Assembly (NCBI GenBank): GCA_023252215.1
Contig: JAHEXG010000009.1
Span: 1-33,722, forward strand
Source: Candidatus Altarchaeales archaeon
GTDB taxonomy: Archaea > Altiarchaeota > Altiarchaeia > IMC4 > QMZM01
Direction: 5' to 3'
DNA: 33,722 bases
This document shows positions 1 through 6,845 of this stretch, piece after piece. Position numbers and translations under genes: made by a program. A model generated the notes under the pieces. It saw only the letters and a program-made list of their open reading frames with translations, was not told the DNA's origin and ran no database searches. The stretch's first letter is position 1. Every line of letters begins with the position of its first letter.

Positions 1-346
1 AAGGATTTCTCCAAGAGACCGAGAAGCATATCCAGTAAAACAAGGATTGAAACTGTCCCAGTGAGGGACATGCGGGCTTCACCTGCAAAGACCGAGAAGC
101 ATATCCAGTAAAACAAGGATTGAAACATAAAGAAGACCAGAAGAAACCAGTAGATGAGCAGGGACCGAGAAGCATATCCAGTAAAACAAGGATTGAAACT
201 CCTCTGAAACATTCTTATACGTGTAGACAATGCTATGACCGAGAAGCATATCCAGTAAAACAAGGATTGAAACTCTGTTTTAGCGGGGTCTTGTCGACGC
301 CGCTCATGTGACCGAGAAGCATATCCAGTAAAACAAGGATTGAATT
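1..346 (+). CRISPR. CRISPR array, leader-distal end
   Basis: Five copies of a 37-bp repeat that begins GACCGAGAAGC and ends CAAGGATTGAAAC lie at 17-53, 90-126, 163-199, 237-273 and 310-346. Spacers are 36, 36, 37 and 36 bp (54-89, 127-162, 200-236, 274-309), and bases 1-16 are the end of another spacer cut by the window edge. The first four repeats are identical. The last has TT in place of the final AC, the usual decay of a leader-distal repeat. With the ATTGAAAC end on the right, this puts the leader to the left, outside the window, with transcription on the plus strand. The repeat 3' end is of the kind common in type I-A/I-B and III arrays. No cas gene is visible, so the subtype cannot be set. 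Confidence 0.97.
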
Positions 347-383
347 CCATTTTCTCCTTCAGAAAGCTCCAGTATAATAACGT

Positions 384-393
384 ATTTATAGTA
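384..393 (+). promoter_or_regulatory. TATA-like box before the first zinc-ribbon gene
   Basis: The stretch cgtatttatag lies about 55 nt upstream of the ATG at 444. The same cgtatttata core precedes the paralogous gene at 3213. This is a plausible archaeal TATA box, judged by eye only. Confidence 0.35.
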
Positions 394-443
394 GGTCTTA
401 GCATATAGTTAGATAACCTGGAGGGCCTTTTTAGGGCGTTTAT

Positions 444-806
444 ATGGCTGAGACTGTTTTCAAAGGGCGCGGAACTCTTATCTCAGGGGTATGTCCATGC
501 TGTCCTGAGGTGGTCAGCGTTTTTCTACGGGAGAACGAACCATACAGGAACAGCAGATGCAATTACTGCGGGGCAATGATACACGGCGACGGCATATCGG
601 GGATCGTCCGGGAGGGTCATTATGTCAGTCTTTTTTCTCCTATTGGGGGGAAGGTTTCTTTAAAAGGGTGCGCCGTCTGCCCGCCGGAGATAGCCGAATA
701 TGACAAAAAACGGCAGGAAGAGCTGCTGGAGATCAACAGCAGGCATATGCTTTTTGAGATCCCTCATCGCATATTGAGGATGACTAAGAGGGATTTGAAT
801 TGCTGA
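444..806 (+). CDS. small zinc-ribbon protein, long paralog (120 aa)
   Basis: Unrecognised family. Residues 1-60 carry a compact two-knuckle zinc ribbon, CPCC near residue 18 and CNYCG near residue 39, followed by a conserved-looking IHGDGIS...REGHY segment. The gene at 3213 encodes a 65-aa paralog with the same spacing: GTLISGVCP/GSLITGTCP, CNYCGAMIHGD/CIYCGAQIHGD and IVREGHY/IIREGHY. This copy has about 55 extra C-terminal residues with another CAVC pair and a charged helical segment. The ribbon probably binds zinc and could contact nucleic acid or a protein partner, but nothing in the sequence decides which. It ends 1 bp before the cytosine deaminase start, so the two are probably co-transcribed. 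No good Shine-Dalgarno sequence precedes the ATG. Confidence 0.75.
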   Translation: MAETVFKGRGTLISGVCPCCPEVVSVFLRENEPYRNSRCNYCGAMIHGDGISGIVREGHYVSLFSPIGGKVSLKGCAVCPPEIAEYDKKRQEELLEINSRHMLFEIPHRILRMTKRDLNC

Positions 807-807
807 T

Positions 808-1260
808 ATGGAAGTGATGGACCACGAAAAATACATGTTAGAAGCGATCAGGGAGGCAAGGAAAGGCCTCTCTGAGGGGGGCATACCCATAGGCGCGGTT
901 TTGGTAAAAGGCGGGAAGATCATTGGCCGGGGCCATAACTGCAGGGTGCAGGAGTCGTCTGCCGTATTGCATGCTGAGATGGATTGTTTGGAGGATGCCG
1001 GGAGGCTTGCTGCAAAAGATTATGCTGGTTGCACACTGTATTCCACTCTCTCTCCCTGCGACATGTGCAGCGGCGCAGTGCTTTTGTATAAGATACCGGT
1101 AGTCGTGATCGGGGAGAACAAGTCGTTCAAGGGTCCTGAGGCGTATCTTAGGAGGAGGGGGGTTAAACTGGTGAACTTGGACAGCGCGGAATGCAGAAAG
1201 CTCATGGCCGGTTACATAAAAGAGAAGCCTGCGCTTTGGAACGAGGACGTCGGTGAATGA
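808..1260 (+). CDS. cytosine deaminase, yeast Fcy1 type
   Basis: Predicted zinc-dependent cytosine deaminase (cytosine to uracil, pyrimidine salvage), cytoplasmic, of the CDA/deaminase fold and not the CodA amidohydrolase type. HAEMDC supplies the zinc His55 and catalytic Glu57, and TLSPCDMCSGA supplies zinc ligands Cys84 and Cys87. The match to yeast Fcy1 runs through the C-terminus: an IPxxVxGENxxFKG stretch, and a final W-x-EDVGE tail where yeast has WFEDIGE. The residues corresponding to the yeast substrate contacts (Asn in GRGHN, Phe in SFKG, Trp144 and Asp147) are all kept, so cytosine rather than a nucleoside or tRNA is the likely substrate. Length 150 aa against 158 in yeast. Start 808 is assigned, but the in-frame ATG at 817 has the better purine-rich leader (GGAAGTG). 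It sits 1 bp after the zinc-ribbon gene. Confidence 0.85.
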   Translation: MEVMDHEKYMLEAIREARKGLSEGGIPIGAVLVKGGKIIGRGHNCRVQESSAVLHAEMDCLEDAGRLAAKDYAGCTLYSTLSPCDMCSGAVLLYKIPVVVIGENKSFKGPEAYLRRRGVKLVNLDSAECRKLMAGYIKEKPALWNEDVGE

Positions 1261-1432
1261 AAAATAGTTTTTTAGTACCTAACTTTTCTTCCACATGCCT
1301 TCGGCAAACAATCACCCGGCAAATGTCAGTTCTATCTTCAGGTTTCGGCACCGTTAAATGTCTTTCAAGTCCTTGATTCGTTTTTTTGTTATTTGTGTTC
1401 ATTTAAATGAATCTTTTCAAATGAGAGTATAT

Positions 1433-1507
1433 AATTACACTTTCAGTAATCTGATATTTAAATTACAAATACAGTAATTATATGGTATAGTTACAATTAT
1501 TGTAACT
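1433..1507 (+). promoter_or_regulatory. three evenly spaced operator-like dyads before abiEi
   Basis: Three inverted repeats share the form (A)nTTAC-N7-GTAAn. They are attac/gtaat (arms 1434-1438 and 1446-1450), aattac/gtaatt (1461-1466 and 1474-1479) and agttac/gtaact (1489-1494 and 1502-1507). The third extends to a perfect dyad, agttacaattattgtaact. Their centres at 1442, 1470 and 1498 are exactly 28 bp apart. The TATA-like gatatttaaa (about 1453-1462) lies between dyads 1 and 2, and the abiEi ATG follows at 1518. AbiEi antitoxins are known to bind inverted repeats upstream of their own operon, so autoregulation is the natural reading. Confidence 0.7.
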
Positions 1508-1517
1508 TAATGGGAAC

Positions 1518-2234
1518 ATGAAAACAATCAATCGATATCTCCGCCTCTTTCTAATGAGAGGAGAGAAGGAGTTTGGCTATAGAGACCTGATGGACGTTTT
1601 CAAGGTCTCGGCGAACAACGCCAAGGTCATAGTTTCAAGGATGTCTGCGGCGGGCATGGCCAGAAGAGTAGGCAGGGACCGCTACGCATTATTGGATCCC
1701 TTTGGTTACATGATCCGTTCCGCCTATGGGAGGAACGTAATGAAGTACATGGAAGAGGTCTACGGCAAGGGTTATTATTTTACGGGGCCGAGCGCTCTTT
1801 CATTTTACGGACTTGTCTCAAGCGGGGAATACTACGTTTCCGTGGAAGATGCAACGGCAGTGGAAACATACGTTAAAGCAGCGCAAGTTAATGTCTTTGC
1901 ACTAAAGAGGCCGATAGAAGAAAAGAATTATAATAGGGAGGTTTTTGAGGGACTGGAGGCAAACGTCGCCCTGTCCGAGGTATCTTTGGCCGAGACATTG
2001 CTCCTGGGGCAGGATATTATCCAGTTCTATGGGATACCTGCGGTAGGGAGCTATCTGGAGAGGGGATATGACGTAAAAAAGCTTGTCCGTGCCGCAGGAG
2101 ACGCAGGTGTAAAGGATTACATGGACAAAATCCTTAAGGTCTACAAGAACAGAGGTTATAAAGTATCGTTTGTACCAAAAAGTTCGCCTGACAAAAAGGA
2201 GGAAGAATTCATCTCCGGAGGGATAAATGTATAG
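1518..2234 (+). CDS. abiEi: AbiEi-family antitoxin / transcriptional repressor
   Basis: Predicted antitoxin of a type IV AbiE toxin-antitoxin pair and autorepressor. Residues 1-60 form a winged helix-turn-helix (FKVSANNAKVIVSRMSAAGM as the recognition region, then a wing RRVGRDRYAL). Residues 80-170 carry the AbiEi-like segment beginning YYFTGPSALSFYGL. The 238-aa length fits the family. Its stop overlaps the start of the next gene by 8 bp, so translation is probably coupled. Three phased dyads lie immediately upstream and are likely its own binding sites. Assignment rests on the domain pattern plus the adjacent AbiEii-like nucleotidyltransferase. Confidence 0.75.
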   Translation: MKTINRYLRLFLMRGEKEFGYRDLMDVFKVSANNAKVIVSRMSAAGMARRVGRDRYALLDPFGYMIRSAYGRNVMKYMEEVYGKGYYFTGPSALSFYGLVSSGEYYVSVEDATAVETYVKAAQVNVFALKRPIEEKNYNREVFEGLEANVALSEVSLAETLLLGQDIIQFYGIPAVGSYLERGYDVKKLVRAAGDAGVKDYMDKILKVYKNRGYKVSFVPKSSPDKKEEEFISGGINV

Positions 2235-3075
2235 GCTTGCGGAAAAGATATCTGAGGAATGGATCGAAGAGGCTGCTGAGAAGACGGGTTATCCAAAACT
2301 ACAAGCAGAGTTCCTCGCGCATATGATGGACGCCGCCCAGTCCCTTTCCGCAATAGACCTTGTCCTAAAAGGGGGAACCGCCGTCCAGCAGGCAGTAAAA
2401 GAGCCTTACAGGCGGATCTCGATTGACCTGGACTACGACCTTGGCACAGAGATGTCCATTGAATCAGTTAAATCCCTGATGGATAAGCCGGCATACAAAG
2501 GAGGCGTTTACAATAGGTTCACGGGCACTCTCACATATTATCGGGCAGCACCGACGCATTACAAATCCGAGAAAAGGATCTTGGGAGAAAAGATCAACGC
2601 ACACCTGATAAAGATACAGATAAATACTCGGATAGTATCAAGAGAATATGATCAGGCTGTCTTCAACATGCTTCCGGGCATACTTGACGAATACGCCTTC
2701 AGGCAAAAGATGCTGTCCGTTGAGAGGCTTCTTGCAAACAAGATAGTGGTTTCAGCATGGTCTGAGAAGGTTAAAGTAGGTAGGGCGAGATACAAAGACC
2801 TTTATGACGTCGTCTCCTTAGTCAATTACCCTAAGAGGAAGCCGGACTATGAAAGAGTATCTGAAGAAGTCAGAAGAGACCTTCGCAGGCGGGGAAGCAA
2901 GTTATCAGTGAAGGAAGTCGTTTCCTCGTGCGCCGCCAACATTACACAACTAGAAGAGGATAATGCATTAGGATTCTATTCGTCCTACAAAGTCTCGGAA
3001 GAGGTATCAAAAAACATCCGGGACCTCGCCGAGACGACTATCAAAGCTTTGGAATCCCTCGGAATAGAAGAATAG
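2227..3075 (+). CDS. abiEii: AbiEii-family nucleotidyltransferase toxin
   Basis: Predicted toxin half of the AbiE pair, a nucleotidyltransferase-fold (DUF1814/AbiEii) protein of 282 aa. The signature glycine motif VLKGGTAV is at residues 46-53 and is followed by the metal-binding D-x-D in RRISIDLDYD (Asp67, Asp69). A later RYKDLYDVV segment corresponds to the conserved K-D helix of the family. AbiEii toxins are reported to be GTP-binding nucleotidyltransferases that arrest growth and can cause abortive phage infection. The key residues are present, so the copy looks active. It overlaps abiEi by 8 bp and ends 13 bp before a perfect 20-bp palindrome. Role in this host (phage defence or plasmid/island maintenance) is inferred from the family. 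Confidence 0.85.
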   Translation: MYRLAEKISEEWIEEAAEKTGYPKLQAEFLAHMMDAAQSLSAIDLVLKGGTAVQQAVKEPYRRISIDLDYDLGTEMSIESVKSLMDKPAYKGGVYNRFTGTLTYYRAAPTHYKSEKRILGEKINAHLIKIQINTRIVSREYDQAVFNMLPGILDEYAFRQKMLSVERLLANKIVVSAWSEKVKVGRARYKDLYDVVSLVNYPKRKPDYERVSEEVRRDLRRRGSKLSVKEVVSSCAANITQLEEDNALGFYSSYKVSEEVSKNIRDLAETTIKALESLGIEE

Positions 3076-3088
3076 TCGAGGTGATAAT

Positions 3089-3108
3089 AGTTGTAGTATA
3101 CTACAACT
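3089..3108. repeat. perfect 20-bp palindrome after abiEii
   Basis: The sequence agttgtagtatactacaact is its own reverse complement with no mismatch, starting 13 bp after the abiEii stop. Its AGTT...AACT ends resemble the outer bases of operator dyad 3 upstream of abiEi. It could be a second regulator site, a recombination site or a weak hairpin. There is no long T-tract directly after it, so an intrinsic terminator is less likely. Confidence 0.8.
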
Positions 3109-3149
3109 GGATCGAAAGGCGCATCCAATAAAATCTGCCTTGTTTTGCG

Positions 3150-3157
3150 TATTTATA
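3150..3157 (+). promoter_or_regulatory. TATA-like box before the second zinc-ribbon gene
   Basis: The sequence gcgtatttatattc lies about 60 nt upstream of the ATG at 3213. A strong ribosome-binding site, gggggagg, follows at about 3193-3200, which fixes the ATG at 3213 rather than the upstream in-frame start at 3183. Confidence 0.45.
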
Positions 3158-3212
3158 TTCGCTGTGTCCCATTTTTAATCTATTGTTTTTTTGGGGGAGG
3201 ATTTGGTACCGG

Positions 3213-3410
3213 ATGGCTAAGGTCGTTTTCGAAGGGGTCGGCTCGCTTATTACAGGTACGTGTCCCAGATGCCCTGAGAGGATCACAGTTCTCGTTAAGG
3301 AAGGGGAGAATCACAAGAACGGTAAGTGCATATACTGCGGCGCGCAAATACACGGGGACGCCATTTCCGAGATCATCAGGGAAGGCCATTATGAGGAGGT
3401 TGAGAATTAG
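3213..3410 (+). CDS. small zinc-ribbon protein, short paralog (65 aa)
   Basis: Minimal zinc ribbon with CPRCPE near residue 17 and CIYCGAQIHGD near residue 38, ending after IIREGHYEEVEN. It is a clear paralog of the N-terminal half of the protein at 444 and lacks its C-terminal extension. The start is moved in from the track's 3183, because a GGGGGAGG ribosome-binding site sits at the right distance only for the ATG at 3213 and the paralogy begins at that methionine (MAKVVFEGVGSL/MAETVFKGRGTL). The next gene begins 3 bp after the stop, suggesting an operon. Molecular role unknown; zinc binding is inferred from the four cysteines. Confidence 0.75.
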   Translation: MAKVVFEGVGSLITGTCPRCPERITVLVKEGENHKNGKCIYCGAQIHGDAISEIIREGHYEEVEN

Positions 3411-3413
3411 AGG

Positions 3414-3794
3414 ATGGATGGGAACGTTTTTACTATGGGGCTTCTTGCGCATCACGAGGGTCTAAGGGATAAACGGCTTTTTGAGCTTTTGGTTGACAGC
3501 ATAGTCGAGGATGAGGAGTTGTGCGAGGCCCATATGCATGTCAACGGCGACGAGGAGTTCCGGCTGGAATTGGAGGAGAACCTGGAGGAGGATGTGCGCA
3601 GCATACGCGTATCGGTTTATAGGCTGCTTAGCGAGGAACGCGTGCATTCTTCAGTTCATGCGGAGATGGATTACGAGCAAAGGGGTGGAGCGTATTATTT
3701 TGCAGAGGACGCTTCCCGGAAGATGACATTAGCAGACGTGTATTCCGAGATCATGGGCCTAGTCCGCAGGGTCGGGAAGGTCGAACTGGGATAG
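3414..3794 (+). CDS. hypothetical acidic protein (126 aa)
   Basis: I do not recognise this family. The protein is soluble and acidic, with a run of glutamates in EDEELCEAH and LELEENLEEDV and predicted alternating helix and strand. It contains several His and Cys residues (LLAHHEG, CEAHMHVNGDEE, SSVHAEMDYE) that could bind a metal. It starts 3 bp after the short zinc-ribbon gene and is most likely translated from the same message. A T7 run at 3797-3803 directly after the stop may end transcription. Confidence 0.6.
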   Translation: MDGNVFTMGLLAHHEGLRDKRLFELLVDSIVEDEELCEAHMHVNGDEEFRLELEENLEEDVRSIRVSVYRLLSEERVHSSVHAEMDYEQRGGAYYFAEDASRKMTLADVYSEIMGLVRRVGKVELG

Positions 3795-3796
3795 GT

Positions 3797-3803
3797 TTTT
3801 TTA
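3797..3803 (+). terminator. T-tract after the 126-aa gene
   Basis: A run of seven T begins 2 bp after the stop codon, with further T-rich sequence behind it. Archaeal RNA polymerase terminates at such tracts without needing a hairpin. A TATA-like ttatttatattt follows at about 3808-3818 and could start the next gene. Confidence 0.4.
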
Positions 3804-3896
3804 GTTTCTTATTTATATTTTCTAAACTAGAGGATATAATAGACATATTTTTTTTTGCAGGCCTTGCAGCGAATATATGCGTGGAGGGATTATAAT

Positions 3897-4238
3897 ATGG
3901 GTCTTGTGGACACGGCTAAATACATGCATAAAAGCAGCCTTGACTGCGTTCTGGGCATTCTTACAAGCGACGAATTCGCCGAGAAAGGAGAGCACATCGT
4001 CAGGGGCAGGAGCATTTTATCCAGCGTGGTAGGCCCTGCAAAAAAGAGATATCTGAGGACTGACCTGCAGAAGATCGTAGTTGACAGCGTTAGCGCGTTG
4101 CGTATTTGGGGGGATGAGGAGTACATCCGGGAGATGGAGGAAAAATACGCTGTGGACCTTGATGAGAGCATGTTGAGGGTCGTTCTGACCGAGTGCGGGA
4201 AGCAGTCGTTCCAGGAATACGAGAAAAGGGATATATAA
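3897..4238 (+). CDS. hypothetical protein (113 aa)
   Basis: Unrecognised. The ORF track begins at a TTG (3855), but the ATG at 3897 is preceded by GGAGG (about 3883-3887) at good spacing, so the shorter form is preferred. The product is a soluble, mostly helical protein beginning MGLVDTAKYMHKS, with a basic middle segment (GPAKKRYLRTDLQK) and an acidic C-terminal half (EEYIREMEEKYAVDLDES). No motif, membrane segment or cysteine pair gives a function. It is followed by a long T-rich terminator, and lysA approaches from the opposite strand. Confidence 0.55.
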   Translation: MGLVDTAKYMHKSSLDCVLGILTSDEFAEKGEHIVRGRSILSSVVGPAKKRYLRTDLQKIVVDSVSALRIWGDEEYIREMEEKYAVDLDESMLRVVLTECGKQSFQEYEKRDI

Positions 4239-4301
4239 ACTCAGAGCTCATAAGCGTCATCATATGTCCCCGCGGGAATCAGTTATGCTTTTTCTCATCA
4301 C

Positions 4302-4319
4302 TGTTTTTTTTTGTTTTTT
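4302..4319 (+). terminator. T-rich terminator between convergent genes
   Basis: A run of nine T followed by G and six T ends just before the lysA stop codon at 4321. It is well placed to stop plus-strand transcription from the 113-aa gene. No strong hairpin precedes it, which is normal for archaea. Confidence 0.5.
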
Positions 4320-4320
4320 C

Positions 4321-5577
4321 TTATAGGAGGTCTTTTGGTATCTTCTGGTATTTGTATTGGTCTTCCAGTTTTTCCCTTTCCCGTATCAGCTCGTATTTTC
4401 CGTTTGACCTGATCAATACTTCCGCCGGCAGGAGTCTTGCGTTGTATCTGCTGGCCATTGAGTAGCCGTATGCGCCGGCGTCCATTAATGCCAGTATGTC
4501 TCCTGGCATGGTTTTGGGCATGAGGCGGTCTTTTGCGAAGAGGTCTCCTGATTCGCAGATGTTGCCTGCTATGTCGTATTTTTCGGTCTTTTCTTCTTTT
4601 TCGCGGCCTATGTTTTCTATCCTGTGGTAGGCGTCGTACATTGCCGGGCGTATGAGGGTGTTGAATCCTGCGTCTGTGTTTATGAATTTCTTGTAGGGGG
4701 TCTCTTTTACAGTCTGCACTGTTGTGAGCAGCATGCCGGTATTTGCTACGAGGTATCTTCCGGGTTCCAGCCACAGCGCGGGCTCATAGTTAAGCTGCTT
4801 GTTCCATTTTTCCACGACCGGGACGATCGCAGATGCCAGGTCGTCTGGTTTTATGATTTTTTCTTCCTGGTAGGGTATGCCCAGTCCTCCGCCGAGGTCT
4901 ATGTATTCCAGTTTTAGGTTTAGGTCTTTTTTGAGCCTGAGCGCGAATTCCATGATTTTTTCGCATGCTTCAGTGAATGGGGCTGCTTCTTTTATCTGGG
5001 AGCCTATGTGCGTCTGTACGCCTGTTATTTTTATGTTGTCCAGGCCGTTTGCCGTCTTATAAGCAGTATATGCGGCGTCTCCTTCTATGTGTATTCCGAA
5101 TTTTGATTCTTTTAGGCCGGTCGCTATTTTTGCGTTGGTCTTGGGGTTTACGCCGGGGTTTATGCGGAAGGATATTTTCGCGGTTTTTTTCTTTTCTTCT
5201 GCGGTTTTTTGTATCTTTAAGAGGTCCGGGACCGAGTCTGCGTTTATGACTGCGTCTGCGTCGAGGGCCTGGGCTATTTCTTCTTTTGTCTTGGAATTGT
5301 TGGTGTATATTATGTCCCGTCCGGCGAGGCCTATTTTTTGGGCTGTGAGTAGTTCTCCTCCCGATACTACGTCTGCTCCGGCTCCTTCTTTTTTGAGTAT
5401 CGCGCATAGTGCGAGGCTTGCGTTGGCTTTGTAGGCGTATAATATTTTGACTTTGGAGTATCTTTTGCTGAATGCGGAATAAAAGGTCCTGTAGTTTTTT
5501 ATCAGCAGTTCTTCGCTGTAGACGTATACCGGGGTTCCATGCTCTTCTGCTATCTTTTTGAGTTGGGATGAGTCCAT
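4321..5577 (-). CDS. lysA: diaminopimelate decarboxylase
   Basis: Fold-type III PLP enzyme that decarboxylates meso-diaminopimelate to L-lysine, the last step of the DAP pathway, in the cytosol. The PLP lysine is Lys50 in KILYAYKANASLAL. The phosphate-binding loop is DLGGGLGIPY, followed by EPGRYLVANTG and the active-site CESGDLFAKDR. The length of 418 aa is normal for LysA. The gene stands alone on the minus strand; no other DAP-pathway gene is in view. No convincing Shine-Dalgarno sequence precedes the ATG, so a leaderless or short-leader message is possible. An ornithine/arginine decarboxylase of the same fold is less likely because of the CESGD motif and overall LysA-like order. Confidence 0.93.
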   Translation of the reverse strand: MDSSQLKKIAEEHGTPVYVYSEELLIKNYRTFYSAFSKRYSKVKILYAYKANASLALCAILKKEGAGADVVSGGELLTAQKIGLAGRDIIYTNNSKTKEEIAQALDADAVINADSVPDLLKIQKTAEEKKKTAKISFRINPGVNPKTNAKIATGLKESKFGIHIEGDAAYTAYKTANGLDNIKITGVQTHIGSQIKEAAPFTEACEKIMEFALRLKKDLNLKLEYIDLGGGLGIPYQEEKIIKPDDLASAIVPVVEKWNKQLNYEPALWLEPGRYLVANTGMLLTTVQTVKETPYKKFINTDAGFNTLIRPAMYDAYHRIENIGREKEEKTEKYDIAGNICESGDLFAKDRLMPKTMPGDILALMDAGAYGYSMASRYNARLLPAEVLIRSNGKYELIREREKLEDQYKYQKIPKDLL

Positions 5578-5707
5578 TTTATGAGGTGAATCCTTTTTTT
5601 TGCGCGTTTTTTATCTATTATTATTTGGCGGCTATATATCGCTCTTGGAGTGCATGTTTTTATAGTCCGGGGATAAATAAGATTAATGCCTTGATAGTTG
5701 TTTTATA

Positions 5708-5935
5708 ATGACAGAAAACGTAGAAGTCCTCCTGGAAGAATTGAGAAGAAGGAATGCCGAGAAGAGGAGGCAGGCTCTCTTGAAGGATCTGGCCGGAGCG
5801 GATGGGACAGACGGAGCCGGATCCGTAATAGGAGATAACAAGGGCAGTACGGGCAAAGAGACTGTGAAAGTGGTCGTGGCCCGGGGCCATAATGACTTGC
5901 ACGAGGTTGCTTCAAGGATAAAGGGGAAAAAATGA
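5708..5935 (+). CDS. small hypothetical protein upstream of DUF835 gene
   Basis: A 75-aa charged protein that I do not recognise. Residues 1-30 are a strongly basic and acidic helix (VEVLLEELRRRNAEKRRQALL), followed by a Gly/Asp-rich linker and a short C-terminal segment (VKVVVARGHNDLHEVASRI). Its stop overlaps the start of the DUF835 membrane protein in an ATGA junction, so the two are translationally coupled and likely act together. Reading-frame length, coupling and a TATA-like tttttatag about 48 nt upstream support a real gene. Confidence 0.6.
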   Translation: MTENVEVLLEELRRRNAEKRRQALLKDLAGADGTDGAGSVIGDNKGSTGKETVKVVVARGHNDLHEVASRIKGKK

Positions 5936-6828
5936 CGGGCATAGCTATCGCTTCTCTGATTACTCCGCAGGGTATGCATTATGAGTTGAGCGATGAATTG
6001 GTTCTTGGAATCGATCTATTGGCTGTCGTTATTTCTGTTTTGGCTTTGGTTTACTGGGTCAAGCTTTATCGCAAGCTTTATAAGTCCGACCGGCGGGAAA
6101 CCCAGGGATGGGCGTGGTTGTCTGCTGCGGTGCTGGGCATATTGTTCTTTAACATTTCCAGCATCTATATGTTGTTTTTGAATGAGCCGGTCTACGAGCT
6201 TATAAACATCGTCGGAAGGACCCTTATAGCAGTATCGATGACCGTAGGCGCGTATCTGCTTTATTCTCCCATGAAAAAGGGAGCGCTCTATAGGTTCGTC
6301 TCTGTGACCCCGGTCGCTGAAAAAGAGGGAGAGAAGACCAGCATCATGGAGAACGTTAGGAAGGGCCACAGTTATCTTGTGGAGGAGGAAAAGCCCAAAA
6401 AGGCTATCGGGGTCTTCGTGGACCTTGTTACTCACGGGTCGCAGGGCTTGTACATAACTCGCAGGTATCCGAAGGAGGTAAGAGAAGACTATAACTTGAA
6501 GGTTACGCCCATAATCTGGCTCAATCATGAGAAGACGGGAGAAGAGCATATTAATCCCACGGACATATCGGAGCTGTCGCATACCATTAAGGAATTCATC
6601 AAGAAGACCGGCGACGGCGTAGTGCTCATCGACGGCCTGGAGTACCTGATAACCCAGAACGAATACAAGGACATACTCAAATTCGTACAGTCCCTCAACG
6701 ACAGCATCGTAGTCAGCAGCTCCCGTCTCATAATCCCGGTCGACCCTTTCAGCCTGGATGCGCAGCAGTTACATCTCCTGAAAAGGGACCTGGAGGTCCT
6801 GAAAGACGGCAGCGGTAAGGTAGTCTGA
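5932..6828 (+). CDS. membrane protein with C-terminal DUF835 domain
   Basis: A 298-aa protein with three predicted membrane helices (about residues 22-46, 59-81 and 90-111) and a cytoplasmic domain from about residue 145. The domain has the archaeal DUF835 pattern: GVVLIDGLEYLITQNEY, then a helix, then SSSRLIIPVDPFSLD. The family has no assigned biochemical activity; the VLIDGLEYL strand recalls a degenerate P-loop-NTPase-like or signalling fold. In other archaea DUF835 is often joined to sensory or membrane modules, so a signal-transduction role is plausible. It starts within the stop of the 75-aa gene. Confidence 0.75.
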   Translation: MTGIAIASLITPQGMHYELSDELVLGIDLLAVVISVLALVYWVKLYRKLYKSDRRETQGWAWLSAAVLGILFFNISSIYMLFLNEPVYELINIVGRTLIAVSMTVGAYLLYSPMKKGALYRFVSVTPVAEKEGEKTSIMENVRKGHSYLVEEEKPKKAIGVFVDLVTHGSQGLYITRRYPKEVREDYNLKVTPIIWLNHEKTGEEHINPTDISELSHTIKEFIKKTGDGVVLIDGLEYLITQNEYKDILKFVQSLNDSIVVSSSRLIIPVDPFSLDAQQLHLLKRDLEVLKDGSGKVV

Positions 6829-6845
6829 TCCTTTTTTTGCATGAA

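Noticed and set aside
120-311. 63-aa ORF across the left end
   Set aside because: It translates CRISPR repeats and spacers; the repeated ISSKTRIET / AYPVKQGLK pieces come from the 37-bp repeat.
1202-1402. 66-aa minus-strand ORF after the cytosine deaminase
   Set aside because: Partly antisense to the deaminase, low complexity, no start context; the 257-bp gap holds T-rich sequence and the AbiE promoter only.
3145-3465. 106-aa plus-strand ORF over the short zinc-ribbon gene
   Set aside because: Out of frame with the ribbon protein, which has paralogy and a strong ribosome-binding site.
4298-4774. Arg/Lys-rich 158-aa ORF and similar basic ORFs in the lysA and atp regions
   Set aside because: They overlap recognised genes in other frames and have the arginine-rich composition of frame shadows.
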